64,000 nt of DNA from JADHLJ01 sp038146985 (GTDB lineage: Bacteria; Pseudomonadota; Alphaproteobacteria; Thalassobaculales; Thalassobaculaceae): NCBI GenBank assembly GCA_038146985.1, contig JAYQSQ010000012.1, positions 309,365-373,364 on the forward strand, written 5' to 3'. Numbering within the stretch: position 1 is the stretch's first letter; the number at the start of each line of letters is the position of its first letter. The translations under genes and the position numbers were made by a program. This document shows, piece after piece, positions 34,625 through 43,176 of the stretch. Under the pieces are notes generated by a model, which was given only the letters and a program-made list of their open reading frames with translations, did not search any database and was not told where the DNA came from.

Positions 34625-35695
34625 TCAGGGTTTCGCCATCACCTGAAGCTGTCGGCCCAGCCGAACCCGGGCAACCGCACTGACCGGCGCAAGGCGGGCG
34701 GAGCGATGCTGCAGCTCGGCGATCCAGTCCTCCAGTACAGCCAAGGTCGCATCCCTCGGATGGCCGATGGCGATGGCGGTCCCCTGTTGTTCGGCGATCT
34801 GCTCGGCCTTCAGGAGCCGGAACCAGACCTCGTCCTGGCTGTCCACGTCGTCCAGGAAAACGTCACGCGCGATGGTCGGCACCCCCATTTTCGGCCCGAG
34901 GCTCATCGCCACCGCGTTGCGGGTCGTCAGGCTGTCGAGAAAGAGATGGCCGCTACGGCTCATGGCGTCGAAGACCACGGCCATGCGGCCGGTATCGGCA
35001 CTGAAGCGGCTGCCCATGTGGTTGTTCACCGCAACGAAACCCGGAAACCGGCCGAGTGCGAAATCGATCCGCTCGCGCAGTTCCGCATCGCCGAGCCGGA
35101 CCAGCAAGGCACCAGGGCCGGGATCGGCCTCGCCTTCCGGTTCCATCGGCAGATGCAGCATGAGCTCGTGACCGCGCGCCCTGGCGGCTCCGGTCTGCGC
35201 CGCCAGATCACCGGCGTAGCTGAGATAGGACAGGGTCAGCGGTCCGGGCAGCCGGGTCGCCCGGTCGGACCGGCGGCGGTCGATCCCCATGTCGTCCAGC
35301 ACGATGGCGATCAGCGGCGTTCCCGGCGCCACCGTGAACGGCAAGGCGTTGGCTTCCCAGGTCGCGGTCTCCCACCGCTTCGGCGGAGGCTCGGGCTTCG
35401 CCGGCTTTTCGACGGGAGCCGCGACCGGCGCCGGCGGCCGGTTGGCGAGCGGCGGCGCGAAGGCACGCTCGGCGGGCGGCGGAACAGCAGGCTTTTCCGA
35501 TCGGTGCGCGTGAACAGGCCCGGCCGGCGCCTTGGCTTCCTCCCCGCCGTTCCGGTCGCCCATGATGACGCCGACACCGATACCGGAAGCGAAAGCGAGC
35601 GCGGCACCCGCCAGCAACCCGGCGGCGCGCCAGGACCAGCCCGGCCGGCGACCGGTCCGATCTCCCTTAACGCGCCGCTTCACGTGTCGTGCCAT
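34625..35695 (-). CDS. Divergent polysaccharide deacetylase family protein (YibQ/DUF610)
   Basis: This 356-residue protein has an N-terminal basic stretch and one membrane helix (WRAAGLLAGAALAFASGIGVGVIMG), then a long Pro/Ala-rich linker. From about residue 125 it carries the YibQ-type domain with IAIVLDDMGIDRRRSDRA, HELMLHLPMEP and VNNHMGSRFSADTGRM. These resemble NodB-fold metal-site motifs. The domain would lie in the periplasm, with a likely role in cell-envelope glycan turnover. An ATG at 35770 is an alternative start. It is divergent from trpG. Confidence 0.85.
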   Translation of the reverse strand: MARHVKRRVKGDRTGRRPGWSWRAAGLLAGAALAFASGIGVGVIMGDRNGGEEAKAPAGPVHAHRSEKPAVPPPAERAFAPPLANRPPAPVAAPVEKPAKPEPPPKRWETATWEANALPFTVAPGTPLIAIVLDDMGIDRRRSDRATRLPGPLTLSYLSYAGDLAAQTGAARARGHELMLHLPMEPEGEADPGPGALLVRLGDAELRERIDFALGRFPGFVAVNNHMGSRFSADTGRMAVVFDAMSRSGHLFLDSLTTRNAVAMSLGPKMGVPTIARDVFLDDVDSQDEVWFRLLKAEQIAEQQGTAIAIGHPRDATLAVLEDWIAELQHRSARLAPVSAVARVRLGRQLQVMAKP

Positions 35696-35842
35696 GGGGT
35701 TTCCAGGTTCCGCTCCCGGCGCCTCGGACGGGTCCGGACAACGCCGCCAAGGGCCTGTCTCTTCCGCCACAACCGCCGAGTTGATATAAGAAGAAAGCCG
35801 CCCTCTCTCCCTATCTCAAGAACACACTATAAGTGATTGAAA

Positions 35843-36475
35843 ATGTTTCTTCTAGTCGATAATTACGACAGCTTCACCTACAATCTCTGGCATTTCCTGG
35901 GAGAGTTGGGCGCCGAAGTCACGGTGCACCGCAACGACAAGATCACCGTCGCGGAGGCCCTGGCTCTGAAACCCAGCGGCTTGATCATCTCGCCCGGGCC
36001 TTGCGATCCCGACCGGGCCGGTATCTGCCTGGAGCTGATCAAACAGGCGCCGACGGATCTGCCGATCCTCGGCGTGTGTCTCGGCCATCAATGCATCGGT
36101 CAAGCCTTCGGCGGCCGGATCGTGCGGGCGCCGGAACCCATGCACGGCAAGATGAGCACGATGATCAACAAGGGCAGCGATATCTTCGAGGGCTTGCCCG
36201 AGCGTTTCGAGGCGACGCGATATCATTCCCTGATCGTCGACCGGGGCTCACTGCCCGGATCCCTGAAGATCACCGCCGAAACCGATGGCGGCCTGATTAT
36301 GGGGCTGAGACACGCCGACCGTCCGATCTTCGGGGTGCAGTTCCATCCCGAGAGCATCGCGTCGCGCCACGGCTATGGTCTGCTGGCGAACTTCCTGCGC
36401 ATCGCCGGCCACGGGGCGGCGAACCAGAACCGGATCGCGGCGCTGGAAGCCAATCTCCGGAAAACCGCGTCATGA
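35843..36475 (+). CDS. trpG: Anthranilate synthase glutamine amidotransferase subunit
   Basis: This 210-residue class I amidotransferase supplies ammonia to TrpE for anthranilate. It shows FLLVDNYDSFTYNL at the start, the nucleophile Cys in PILGVCLGHQCIGQAFGG near residue 79, and the His/Glu pair in FGVQFHPESIAS. A TTG two codons upstream is possible, but the ATG at 35843 matches the family start. It may also serve as PabA. trpE is not in the window. The stop overlaps trpD as ATGA. Confidence 0.95.
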   Translation: MFLLVDNYDSFTYNLWHFLGELGAEVTVHRNDKITVAEALALKPSGLIISPGPCDPDRAGICLELIKQAPTDLPILGVCLGHQCIGQAFGGRIVRAPEPMHGKMSTMINKGSDIFEGLPERFEATRYHSLIVDRGSLPGSLKITAETDGGLIMGLRHADRPIFGVQFHPESIASRHGYGLLANFLRIAGHGAANQNRIAALEANLRKTAS

Positions 36476-37503
36476 CCGATGCGATCACCGATCTCAAACC
36501 CCTGATCGGCCATGTCGCCGGCGGCGCGCCGCTGGACGAGAAGCAGGCCGAGCGGGCCTTCGACATCATCATGTCGGGCGATGCCACCCCGGCCCAGATT
36601 GGCGGGTTCCTGATGGCGCTTCGGGTCCGCGGCGAGACGGTGGCGGAGATCACCGGGGCCGCGCGCACCATGCGGGCCAAGGCGGTCAAGATCAACGCGC
36701 CGGACGACGCCATCGACACTGTGGGTACCGGCGGCGACGGGTCCGGCACCTATAACATCAGCAGCGCCTCGGCTTTCGTGGTCAGCGGCGCCGGCGTACC
36801 GGTCGCCAAGCACGGCAACCGGGCGCTCTCGTCAAAGACCGGCGCCGCGGACGTGCTCTCCGCGCTCGGCGTCGATCTTGATTGCGACATGAGTCTGGTC
36901 GAGCGCGCGGTGAACGAGGCCGGCATCTGCTTCATGATGGCACCCCGGCATCACAGCGCCATGCGCCATGTCGGCGGCGCGCGGGTCGAACTCGGCACCC
37001 GCACGATCTTCAATCTGCTGGGCCCCCTCGCCAACCCGGCCAAGGTCAAGCGTCAGCTCGTCGGGGTTTTCTCCCGCGACTGGGTGGAACCGGTGGCGCA
37101 TGTGCTGAAAGGTCTGGGCTCGACACGGGCCTGGGTGGTGCACGGCTCGGACGGGCTGGACGAGATCACCACCACCGGCCCCAGCAGCGTTGCCTCGCTG
37201 GAGAACGGCGCGGTCAAGACCTTCGAGGTGCACCCTGACGACGCCGGCATTCCGATTGCCAAGCCGGAGGATATCCGGGGCGGCCTGCCGGAGGAGAACG
37301 CCAAGGCCCTGGCGGCGGTGCTGGCCGGCGAGAAAGGCCCCTACCGGGACATCGTGCTGCTGAATGCCGCCGCCGCGCTGATCATCGGCGGCAAGGTCTC
37401 CACTCTCAAGGACGGCGCCTCGCTCGCCGCCGAGGTGATCGACAGCGGCAAGGCCAGGCAAAAGCTCGACGCCCTGATCAAGATCACCAATGCGGGAGGG
37501 TGA
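36472..37503 (+). CDS. trpD: Anthranilate phosphoribosyltransferase
   Basis: This 343-residue enzyme joins anthranilate to phosphoribosyl pyrophosphate. The PRPP loop is DTVGTGGDGSGTYNISSASAFV near residue 81. KHGNRALSSKTGAADVLSALG, MMAPRHHSAMRHVGGARVELGTRTIFNLLGPLANP and VVHGSDGLDEIT are all typical. It overlaps trpG by four bases. Unlike many alphaproteobacterial operons, about 200 non-coding bases with an inverted repeat separate it from trpC. Confidence 0.96.
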   Translation: MTDAITDLKPLIGHVAGGAPLDEKQAERAFDIIMSGDATPAQIGGFLMALRVRGETVAEITGAARTMRAKAVKINAPDDAIDTVGTGGDGSGTYNISSASAFVVSGAGVPVAKHGNRALSSKTGAADVLSALGVDLDCDMSLVERAVNEAGICFMMAPRHHSAMRHVGGARVELGTRTIFNLLGPLANPAKVKRQLVGVFSRDWVEPVAHVLKGLGSTRAWVVHGSDGLDEITTTGPSSVASLENGAVKTFEVHPDDAGIPIAKPEDIRGGLPEENAKALAAVLAGEKGPYRDIVLLNAAAALIIGGKVSTLKDGASLAAEVIDSGKARQKLDALIKITNAGG

Positions 37504-37536
37504 TCGGCTGATGAATACCAGTTTCGCCTTTCTAAA

Positions 37537-37677
37537 CCGTCGCCCTGGCGCAAGGCAGGGCCAAGCTTCGACGGCGCGACGTGATAACCTGATTTCACGG
37601 TGGCTACCGGTGGACACAATGCGCCGGATCAAGCGGACGGTTTCGATAAAGGGCCCTGCCTTGCGCCAGGGCGACGG
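37537..37677. repeat. Perfect 26-base inverted repeat between trpD and trpC
   Basis: The arm at 37537-37562 (starting CCGTCGCCCTGGCG) is the exact reverse complement of the arm at 37652-37677. They are separated by 89 bases. Each arm contains a smaller GCCCTG...CAGGGC dyad, so the unit looks like two facing REP elements or a small MITE of 141 bases. No open frame with coding character lies inside, and no flanking target duplication was seen. It interrupts what would otherwise be a tightly packed operon. Confidence 0.85.
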
Positions 37678-37704
37678 CCTGGAGTTGATTCCGAGGTTCT
37701 CTTC

Positions 37705-38520
37705 ATGAGCGATATCCTCGCCAGGATCTGTGACGACAAGCGCGCTCATGTTGCCAGGCGCAAGGCGGCGGTCCCGTTAACCGAACTGGAATCCCGCGCC
37801 AAGGTTGCCTCGCCGGCCCGGGGTTTCGCCGCGGCCTTGCAAACCGCCTCGTCCAAGGGCTACGGCCTGATCGCCGAAATCAAGAAGGCCTCGCCAAGCA
37901 AGGGGCTGATCCGCGCCGATTTCGACCCTCCTTCCCTCGCCCGCGCCTATGCGGCAGGCGGCGCCAACTGCCTCTCGGTGTTGACCGACGAGCCCTATTT
38001 TCAAGGCCGCGACCACTACCTTGCCGCCGCCCGGGATGCCTGCGCGCTCCCGGCCCTGCGCAAGGACTTCATGCTCGACCCCCACCAGATCACCGAAGCA
38101 CGGGCGCTGGGCGCGGATTGCGTGCTGCTGATCATGGCGGCGCTCAGCGACGGTCTTGCCGCCGAATTGGAGGATGCCGCTTTCGCGCTCGGCATGGACG
38201 TGCTGATCGAGGTGCATGACGAGGCGGAGCTTGAACGAGCGTTGGCCCTGAAATCTCCCCTGCTCGGCGTAAACAACCGCAATCTGAAGACCATGGTGAC
38301 GGACCTTGCGGTGACCGAGCGGCTGGCCGCCCTGGCGCCCGAGGACCGGCTTCTGGTTTCAGAAAGCGGGCTGAACAGCCCGGCGGATCTCGCCCGCATG
38401 GCGGCGGTGGGCGCGCGCGCCTTTCTGATCGGCGAATCCCTGATGCGACAGGCCGACGTGACCGCCGCCACCAAGGCGCTGCTGGCCGACCCCGCCCCCG
38501 TCGCGAGCGCCGCCGAATGA
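37705..38520 (+). CDS. trpC: Indole-3-glycerol phosphate synthase
   Basis: This 271-residue (beta/alpha)8 enzyme closes the pyrrole ring in tryptophan synthesis. Visible motifs are LIAEIKKASPSKGLIRADFDP with the catalytic Lys and PSKG, LSVLTDEPYFQG, LRKDFMLDPHQITEARALGAD, LIEVHDEAELERAL, LLGVNNRNLKTM and LVSESGLNSPADL. GAGG precedes the ATG at 37705. The stop overlaps moaC as ATGA. Confidence 0.96.
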   Translation: MSDILARICDDKRAHVARRKAAVPLTELESRAKVASPARGFAAALQTASSKGYGLIAEIKKASPSKGLIRADFDPPSLARAYAAGGANCLSVLTDEPYFQGRDHYLAAARDACALPALRKDFMLDPHQITEARALGADCVLLIMAALSDGLAAELEDAAFALGMDVLIEVHDEAELERALALKSPLLGVNNRNLKTMVTDLAVTERLAALAPEDRLLVSESGLNSPADLARMAAVGARAFLIGESLMRQADVTAATKALLADPAPVASAAE

Positions 38521-38993
38521 GCGGCTTTACCCATTTCGATGACCGGGGTGACGCGGTCATGGTTGATGTCTCTGACAAGGAGGCCACCAGCCGCACCGCG
38601 ACCGCCGCCGGCAGCGTCTACATGCAGGCCGAGACCTTGGCCCTGATCATGAACGACGGCGTGGCCAAGGGCGATGTGCTGTCCGTCGCGCGGCTCGCTG
38701 GAATCATGGGCGCCAAACGCACGCCGGACCTGATCCCGCTGTGTCATCCGCTGTCGCTCTCGTCGGTGAAACTCGCGCTTTCCTGTGATCCGGCCCGGAG
38801 CGCCGTCGACATCACCGCGACCTGCAAGCTGAACGGGCGCACCGGGGTCGAGATGGAGGCGCTCACCGCCGTCAGCGTCGCGGCGCTCACCGTCTATGAC
38901 ATGTGCAAGGCGGTGGACCGGGGCATGCGGATCGCCGATATCCGCCTGCTGCACAAGGCGGGCGGCAAGTCGGGAGAGTGGCGTGGCGCGTGA
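38517..38993 (+). CDS. moaC: Cyclic pyranopterin monophosphate synthase
   Basis: This 158-residue molybdenum cofactor enzyme converts the MoaA product to cyclic pyranopterin monophosphate. It contains MVDVSDKEATSRTATAAGSV, KRTPDLIPLCHPLSLSSVKL with the active-site His region, and GVEMEALTAVSVAALTVYDMCKAVD with the catalytic Lys. It overlaps trpC by four bases and moeA by eleven, so the trp and moa/moe genes are translationally chained. Confidence 0.96.
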   Translation: MSGFTHFDDRGDAVMVDVSDKEATSRTATAAGSVYMQAETLALIMNDGVAKGDVLSVARLAGIMGAKRTPDLIPLCHPLSLSSVKLALSCDPARSAVDITATCKLNGRTGVEMEALTAVSVAALTVYDMCKAVDRGMRIADIRLLHKAGGKSGEWRGA

Positions 38994-40239
38994 TCCCCTG
39001 CTGCCGGTCGCCGATGCCCTGACACGAATTCTGGCAGCGCTCCCGCTGATGCCCGGCGAGGAGGCCCCGGTAAGCGATGCGCTCGGCCGGGTGACCGCCG
39101 GTCCCGTTCACTCGCGCCGCACTCAGCCGCCGGTCGCGATGTCCGCCATGGACGGCTATGCGGTGCGGGCCGAGGATGTGGCGACGGTTCCCGTAACCTT
39201 GAAGCGAGTGGGCAGCGCGCCCGCCGGCGGCGCCTATGACGGCATCGTCGGGCCCGGCGAGGCGGTGCGGATCTTCACCGGCGGCCCGGTTCCCGCCGGC
39301 GCCGACGCGATCGTCATCCAGGAAGACGTGGACGCGGAATCGGAGAGCGACGGCGCGCGCATCACGGTGCGCGAGGGGACGAGCGCCGGTACCTATATCC
39401 GGCCCGCTGGGCTCGACTTCAAGGCCGGCGATGTCGGCATTCCCGAGGGACGCGCGATGACCGCCCGCGATGTCGGGCTCGCCGCCGCCATGAACGTGCC
39501 CTGGATCATGGTGCGCCGGCGGCCCAAGGTCGCGATCCTCGCCACCGGGGACGAGATCGTGCGGCCTGGGGAACCCATTGGCCCCAACCAGATCGTCAGT
39601 TCCAACAGCTATGCGCTATCGGCCCTGGTGCGCGCCTGCGGCGGTGAGCCGGTGGTTCTCGGCATCGCGCCGGACACGATCGAAGGCATCCAGCAACTGG
39701 TTCGCGGCGCCCAGGGTATGGACATGGTGCTGACCACCGGCGGCGCGTCGGTGGGCGAGCATGACCTGGTGCAAAATGCGCTCGGTCCCGAGGCTTTCGG
39801 TCCCGGGGGCCTGGAGGTTGATTTCTGGCGCATCGCCATGCGGCCCGGCAAGCCGCTGATCTTCGGCAAGGTCGGCGGCATCCCGATGCTGGGGCTGCCG
39901 GGCAATCCGGTTTCGACCCTGGTCTGTGGGATGATCTTCGTCAAACCGGCGATCGAGGCGATGCTGGGCCTGGAGCGCGAGGCGGAGCCGCCGGTCCGCG
40001 CGAGGCTCGGCGCCGCGCTTTCCCAGAATGACCAGCGTCAGGACTATCTGCGCGCCACTCTCGCTTGGAATGCCGAGGGGGAGCGTGTCGCCACCCCGTT
40101 CAGCCGCCAGGACAGCTCCATGCTGGCCCGCCTCGCCCAGGCGGACTGCCTGATCATCCGTCCCGCCCACGATCCGGCCCGCGCCGAGGGCGATTGGATG
40201 GAGATCCTGCCGTTGTGGGGAAGTCTGGTGAGTCTTTGA
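38983..40239 (+). CDS. moeA: Molybdopterin molybdenumtransferase
   Basis: This 418-residue protein inserts molybdate into adenylylated molybdopterin. It shows PPVAMSAMDGYAVRAEDV, EAVRIFTGGPVPAGADAIVIQED, VAILATGDEIVRPGEPIGPNQIVSSNSY, MVLTTGGASVGEHDLV and GLPGNPVSTLVCGMIFV. The start is a GTG at 38983 behind GGGAGAG, inside the end of moaC. Its length is normal for the family. The next gene, an amidohydrolase, starts 125 bases later and is not part of the chain. Confidence 0.95.
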   Translation: MARDPLLPVADALTRILAALPLMPGEEAPVSDALGRVTAGPVHSRRTQPPVAMSAMDGYAVRAEDVATVPVTLKRVGSAPAGGAYDGIVGPGEAVRIFTGGPVPAGADAIVIQEDVDAESESDGARITVREGTSAGTYIRPAGLDFKAGDVGIPEGRAMTARDVGLAAAMNVPWIMVRRRPKVAILATGDEIVRPGEPIGPNQIVSSNSYALSALVRACGGEPVVLGIAPDTIEGIQQLVRGAQGMDMVLTTGGASVGEHDLVQNALGPEAFGPGGLEVDFWRIAMRPGKPLIFGKVGGIPMLGLPGNPVSTLVCGMIFVKPAIEAMLGLEREAEPPVRARLGAALSQNDQRQDYLRATLAWNAEGERVATPFSRQDSSMLARLAQADCLIIRPAHDPARAEGDWMEILPLWGSLVSL

Positions 40240-40364
40240 GCGCCGGACCCAAGCCTCCAATCACTCATGCGATAGGCGCGCGCGCCCTCTTCCCTTGCTG
40301 AGGGATTTGCGCTGGTGTTCGCCTTGAGAGTTTTCACCACCGTTTGCCCCTCGGGAGAATCCCC

Positions 40365-41411
40365 ATGTCCAGTGATGGCGCGTCCCTGCTTGAAACCCGC
40401 ATTCCCGCGCCCAACGCGGAATGGCTGGCCCAGATCAACGAGGAGATCTTGGAGCCCGATCTGCCGATCGTCGATCCGCACCACCATCTCTGGGACATGC
40501 GCGGCAAGCGCTATCTGCTTGAGGATCTGCTGTCCGATCTGAACAGCGGCCACAACATCGTCGCCACGGTGTTCCTGGAATGCGCCGCGATGTACCGCAA
40601 GGACGGGCCGGAGCACATGAAGCCGATCGGCGAGACCGAATTCGTCAACGGCATCGCCGCGATGAGCGCCAGCGGCAGGTACGGCAAGACCAAGATCTGT
40701 GCCGGCATCGTCGGCTTCGCGGATCTCACCATGGGCGCGGCGGTCGAGGACGTGCTCGCCGCCCAGGTCGCCGCCGGCAATGGACGGTTCCGGGGCACCC
40801 GCTACGGCGCCGGCTTCGATCCGAGCCCGCAGATCAACAACAGCCACACCAACCCGCCGGAGCATGTCTATCTCGACAAGACGTTCCGCGAGGGTTTCGC
40901 CAAGCTCGCGGTCTTCGATCTCTCCTTCGAGGCGTGGCTCTATCACACGCAGATCGCCGATGTGGCCTCGCTCGCCGATGCCTTCCCGGACCAGCGCATC
41001 GTGCTGAACCACTTCGCGGGTCCCATGGGCATCGGCCCCTATACCGGCAAGCGCGCGGAAATTCTGCCGAAATGGCAGGCCGACATGCGCGAGCTCGCCA
41101 AGCGCCAGAACGTGCACGCCAAGCTCGGCGGGCTCGGCATGGTTCTCAATGGCTATAAGTTCGAGGATCGCCCAAAGCCGCCGGGCTCCGAGGAACTCGC
41201 CAATACCTGGCGGCCGTATTTCGAGACCTGCATCGAGGCCTTCGGTCCCGACCGCTGCATGTTCGAAAGCAACTTCCCGGTCGACAAGGTGACCTCCAGC
41301 TACGCGGTCTACTGGAACCTGTTCAAGCGAATCGCCAGCGGCGCCTCGGCCACCGAGAAGAAGGCCATGTTCCACGACACGGCGGCACGGTTCTACAAGC
41401 TGGACCTTTGA
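40365..41411 (+). CDS. Amidohydrolase-family metal-dependent hydrolase (amidohydrolase 2 type)
   Basis: This 348-residue TIM-barrel hydrolase has the metal-binding VDPHHHLWD near residue 36, a barrel-strand His in RIVLNHFAGPMG, and a late acidic residue in CMFESNFPVDK. The pattern matches the amidohydrolase 2 group (2-pyrone-4,6-dicarboxylate lactonase and ACMSD relatives). These open lactones or decarboxylate aromatic-derived acids. GGGAG precedes the ATG. It sits between moeA and lexA and has no obvious link to either. Confidence 0.85.
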   Translation: MSSDGASLLETRIPAPNAEWLAQINEEILEPDLPIVDPHHHLWDMRGKRYLLEDLLSDLNSGHNIVATVFLECAAMYRKDGPEHMKPIGETEFVNGIAAMSASGRYGKTKICAGIVGFADLTMGAAVEDVLAAQVAAGNGRFRGTRYGAGFDPSPQINNSHTNPPEHVYLDKTFREGFAKLAVFDLSFEAWLYHTQIADVASLADAFPDQRIVLNHFAGPMGIGPYTGKRAEILPKWQADMRELAKRQNVHAKLGGLGMVLNGYKFEDRPKPPGSEELANTWRPYFETCIEAFGPDRCMFESNFPVDKVTSSYAVYWNLFKRIASGASATEKKAMFHDTAARFYKLDL

Positions 41412-41487
41412 TAATCCTCGGGTTTCGCCCAGGGACCGCATTGCCGGGTTGACGGCACACAGGAACCAAAGTAGAACATTTTAAGAT

Positions 41488-41502
41488 GTTTTGCTTTTGT
41501 TC
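41488..41502 (+). promoter_or_regulatory. Candidate LexA operator upstream of lexA
   Basis: GTTT-N7-GTTC at 41488-41502 differs by one base from the alphaproteobacterial SOS box GTTC-N7-GTTC and lies 20 bases before the lexA start. Just upstream, AACAT-N6-ATGTT (about 41475-41490) is a second dyad. LexA autoregulation is usual, so one of these is a plausible operator. Confidence 0.5.
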
Positions 41503-41522
41503 ACACGTGCCGGGAACGCGCC

Positions 41523-42260
41523 ATGCTCACCAGGAAACAGCACGAACTGCTTCTTTTCATCAATGCCCGCCTGGAAGAATCGGGTATCTCCCCCTCCTTC
41601 GACGAAATGAAGGAGGCGTTGGATCTGAAATCGAAATCGGGCATTCACCGGCTGATCACGGCGCTTGAGGAGCGTGGCTTCATTCGCCGCCTCGCCCACC
41701 GCGCCCGGGCGCTTGAGGTCGTCAAACTCCCGGAGACCAGCGCCGCCGCCCGCTCGTCCGGCCCGGCCCGCCAGGACCGCCCCGCCGCCCGCGGCTTCTC
41801 GCCCAATGTCATTCCCGGGAATTTCCCGCGCCCCCTTGCCGCCGCACGCCAGGAAGCCCGGGCCGAGGAATCCGGCGAGGCTGTCAACCTGCCGCTGTTC
41901 GGACGGATCGCCGCCGGTACGCCGATCGAGGCTTTGCGCGACCACAGCACCACCGTCGCCGTACCGCCGAGCCTGATCGGCGCGGGCGATCACTACGCGC
42001 TGGAAGTCGCCGGTGATTCGATGATCGATGCCGGCATCCATGACGGCGATACCGCAATCATTCAGCGGTGCGACACGGCCGAGAACGGCACCATCGTGGT
42101 CGCGCTGATCGAAGGCGAGGAAGTCACGCTGAAGCGCATCCGCAAGCGTAGCCACGCCATCGCGCTCGAGCCCGCCAATCCGATCTACGAGACCCGGATC
42201 TTCGGTCCGGACCAGGTCGCGGTTCAGGGCAAGCTGGTGGGCCTGATCCGCAAGTACTGA
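41523..42260 (+). CDS. lexA: LexA repressor, SOS response regulator
   Basis: This 245-residue protein has an N-terminal winged helix (MLTRKQHELLLFINARLEESGISPSFDEM) and an S24 autoprotease domain. The scissile Ala131-Gly132 is in LFGRIAAGTPIEA, the nucleophile is Ser166 in VAGDSMIDAGIHDGD, and the general base is Lys204 in EEVTLKRI. The long linker between the domains (about 70-120) is typical of alphaproteobacterial LexA. RecA filaments would trigger self-cleavage after DNA damage. Confidence 0.96.
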   Translation: MLTRKQHELLLFINARLEESGISPSFDEMKEALDLKSKSGIHRLITALEERGFIRRLAHRARALEVVKLPETSAAARSSGPARQDRPAARGFSPNVIPGNFPRPLAAARQEARAEESGEAVNLPLFGRIAAGTPIEALRDHSTTVAVPPSLIGAGDHYALEVAGDSMIDAGIHDGDTAIIQRCDTAENGTIVVALIEGEEVTLKRIRKRSHAIALEPANPIYETRIFGPDQVAVQGKLVGLIRKY

Positions 42261-42295
42261 GATCGCATCCGCAGACGAGGGCTTGAGCGTCCGTC

Positions 42296-43075
42296 CTAGT
42301 GCCCGAAGGTCTCGTGGTCCGGGGCCCGGCGTTCGCGGAACGAGGTGCCGAGTTCCTTGGACTCCTTGCTGTCCAGATACTGGCGCAGCAGCAGGTCATG
42401 GGCGACCCGGGCGAGACCCCCGACCCCGCCGTGGCGGGCGTTGAAGGCGCCCTTGATCGCCGCCAGCGCCACCGAACCCCGGTCGGCAATGGTCAGCGCC
42501 ATCGCCCGGGTCTCCTCGGCCAGCTTGTCGTCCGGCACCACCTTGTTGATCATGCCGATCTCAAGCGCCTCGGCCGCCGTCAGCCGGGGATTCATGTACC
42601 AGAGCTCCTTGGCCTTCTTCTTGCCGACCAGATCCTCCAGATACCAGGTGCCGTAGCCGGCATCGAAGGAGCCCATCATCGGCCCGACCTGACGGAAGAT
42701 CGCGCTTTCCTTGGCGATGGTGAGGTCGCAGCAGACCTGAAGCACGTTGCCGCCGCCGACCGCATAGCCGTTGCCGCTGGCGATCACCGGTTTCTGAAGT
42801 TTGTCGATCGCCTCGTCCATCTCAAGCGTCGGAAGCACGCCGGCATAGGTGCGCGTGTCCTGCATGCCGTCCTTGCGCCCGCCGATACAGAAGAACTTGT
42901 CGCCGGCGCCGGTGATCACCAGGACCCGGGTGCGAGTCTCGCGCCGCATCGCCTCGATGCAGTCGCGCACCTCGTGGCAGGTGGTCTCGGTGAACATGTT
43001 GCCGTCGTCCGGCCGGTTGAGGGTAATGGTGCCGACCGGCCCGTCCTCCTCGTAAAGGATGGTCTCGTAACTCAC
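42296..43075 (-). CDS. Enoyl-CoA hydratase/isomerase-family protein (MenB/BadI-like)
   Basis: This crotonase-fold protein of about 259 residues contains the oxyanion-hole strands FFCIGGRKDG and GYAVGGGNVLQVCCDLTIA, then GPMMGSFDAGYGTWYLEDLVGKKKAKELWYM. This matches the MenB/BadI branch closely. BadI opens the 2-ketocyclohexanecarboxyl-CoA ring, and MenB forms a naphthoate ring. In this catabolic neighbourhood a ring-opening role is more likely. The GTG at 43075 is preferred because GGGAGG lies seven bases upstream. An ATG two codons earlier (43081) is too close to that site but possible. Confidence 0.85.
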   Translation of the reverse strand: MSYETILYEEDGPVGTITLNRPDDGNMFTETTCHEVRDCIEAMRRETRTRVLVITGAGDKFFCIGGRKDGMQDTRTYAGVLPTLEMDEAIDKLQKPVIASGNGYAVGGGNVLQVCCDLTIAKESAIFRQVGPMMGSFDAGYGTWYLEDLVGKKKAKELWYMNPRLTAAEALEIGMINKVVPDDKLAEETRAMALTIADRGSVALAAIKGAFNARHGGVGGLARVAHDLLLRQYLDSKESKELGTSFRERRAPDHETFGH

Positions 43076-43176
43076 GAACATGCCTCCCAAATGAATCGCA
43101 GCGTCGTGCCGAAGATCACCCGCCCTGCCGGTTTCGGCAAGGGCGGTGCGCATTCCATCATGTAGCCGCGTTCCCG

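Noticed and set aside
38500..38520. Molybdenum cofactor riboswitch before moaC
   Set aside because: moaC overlaps trpC, so there is no leader to hold one.
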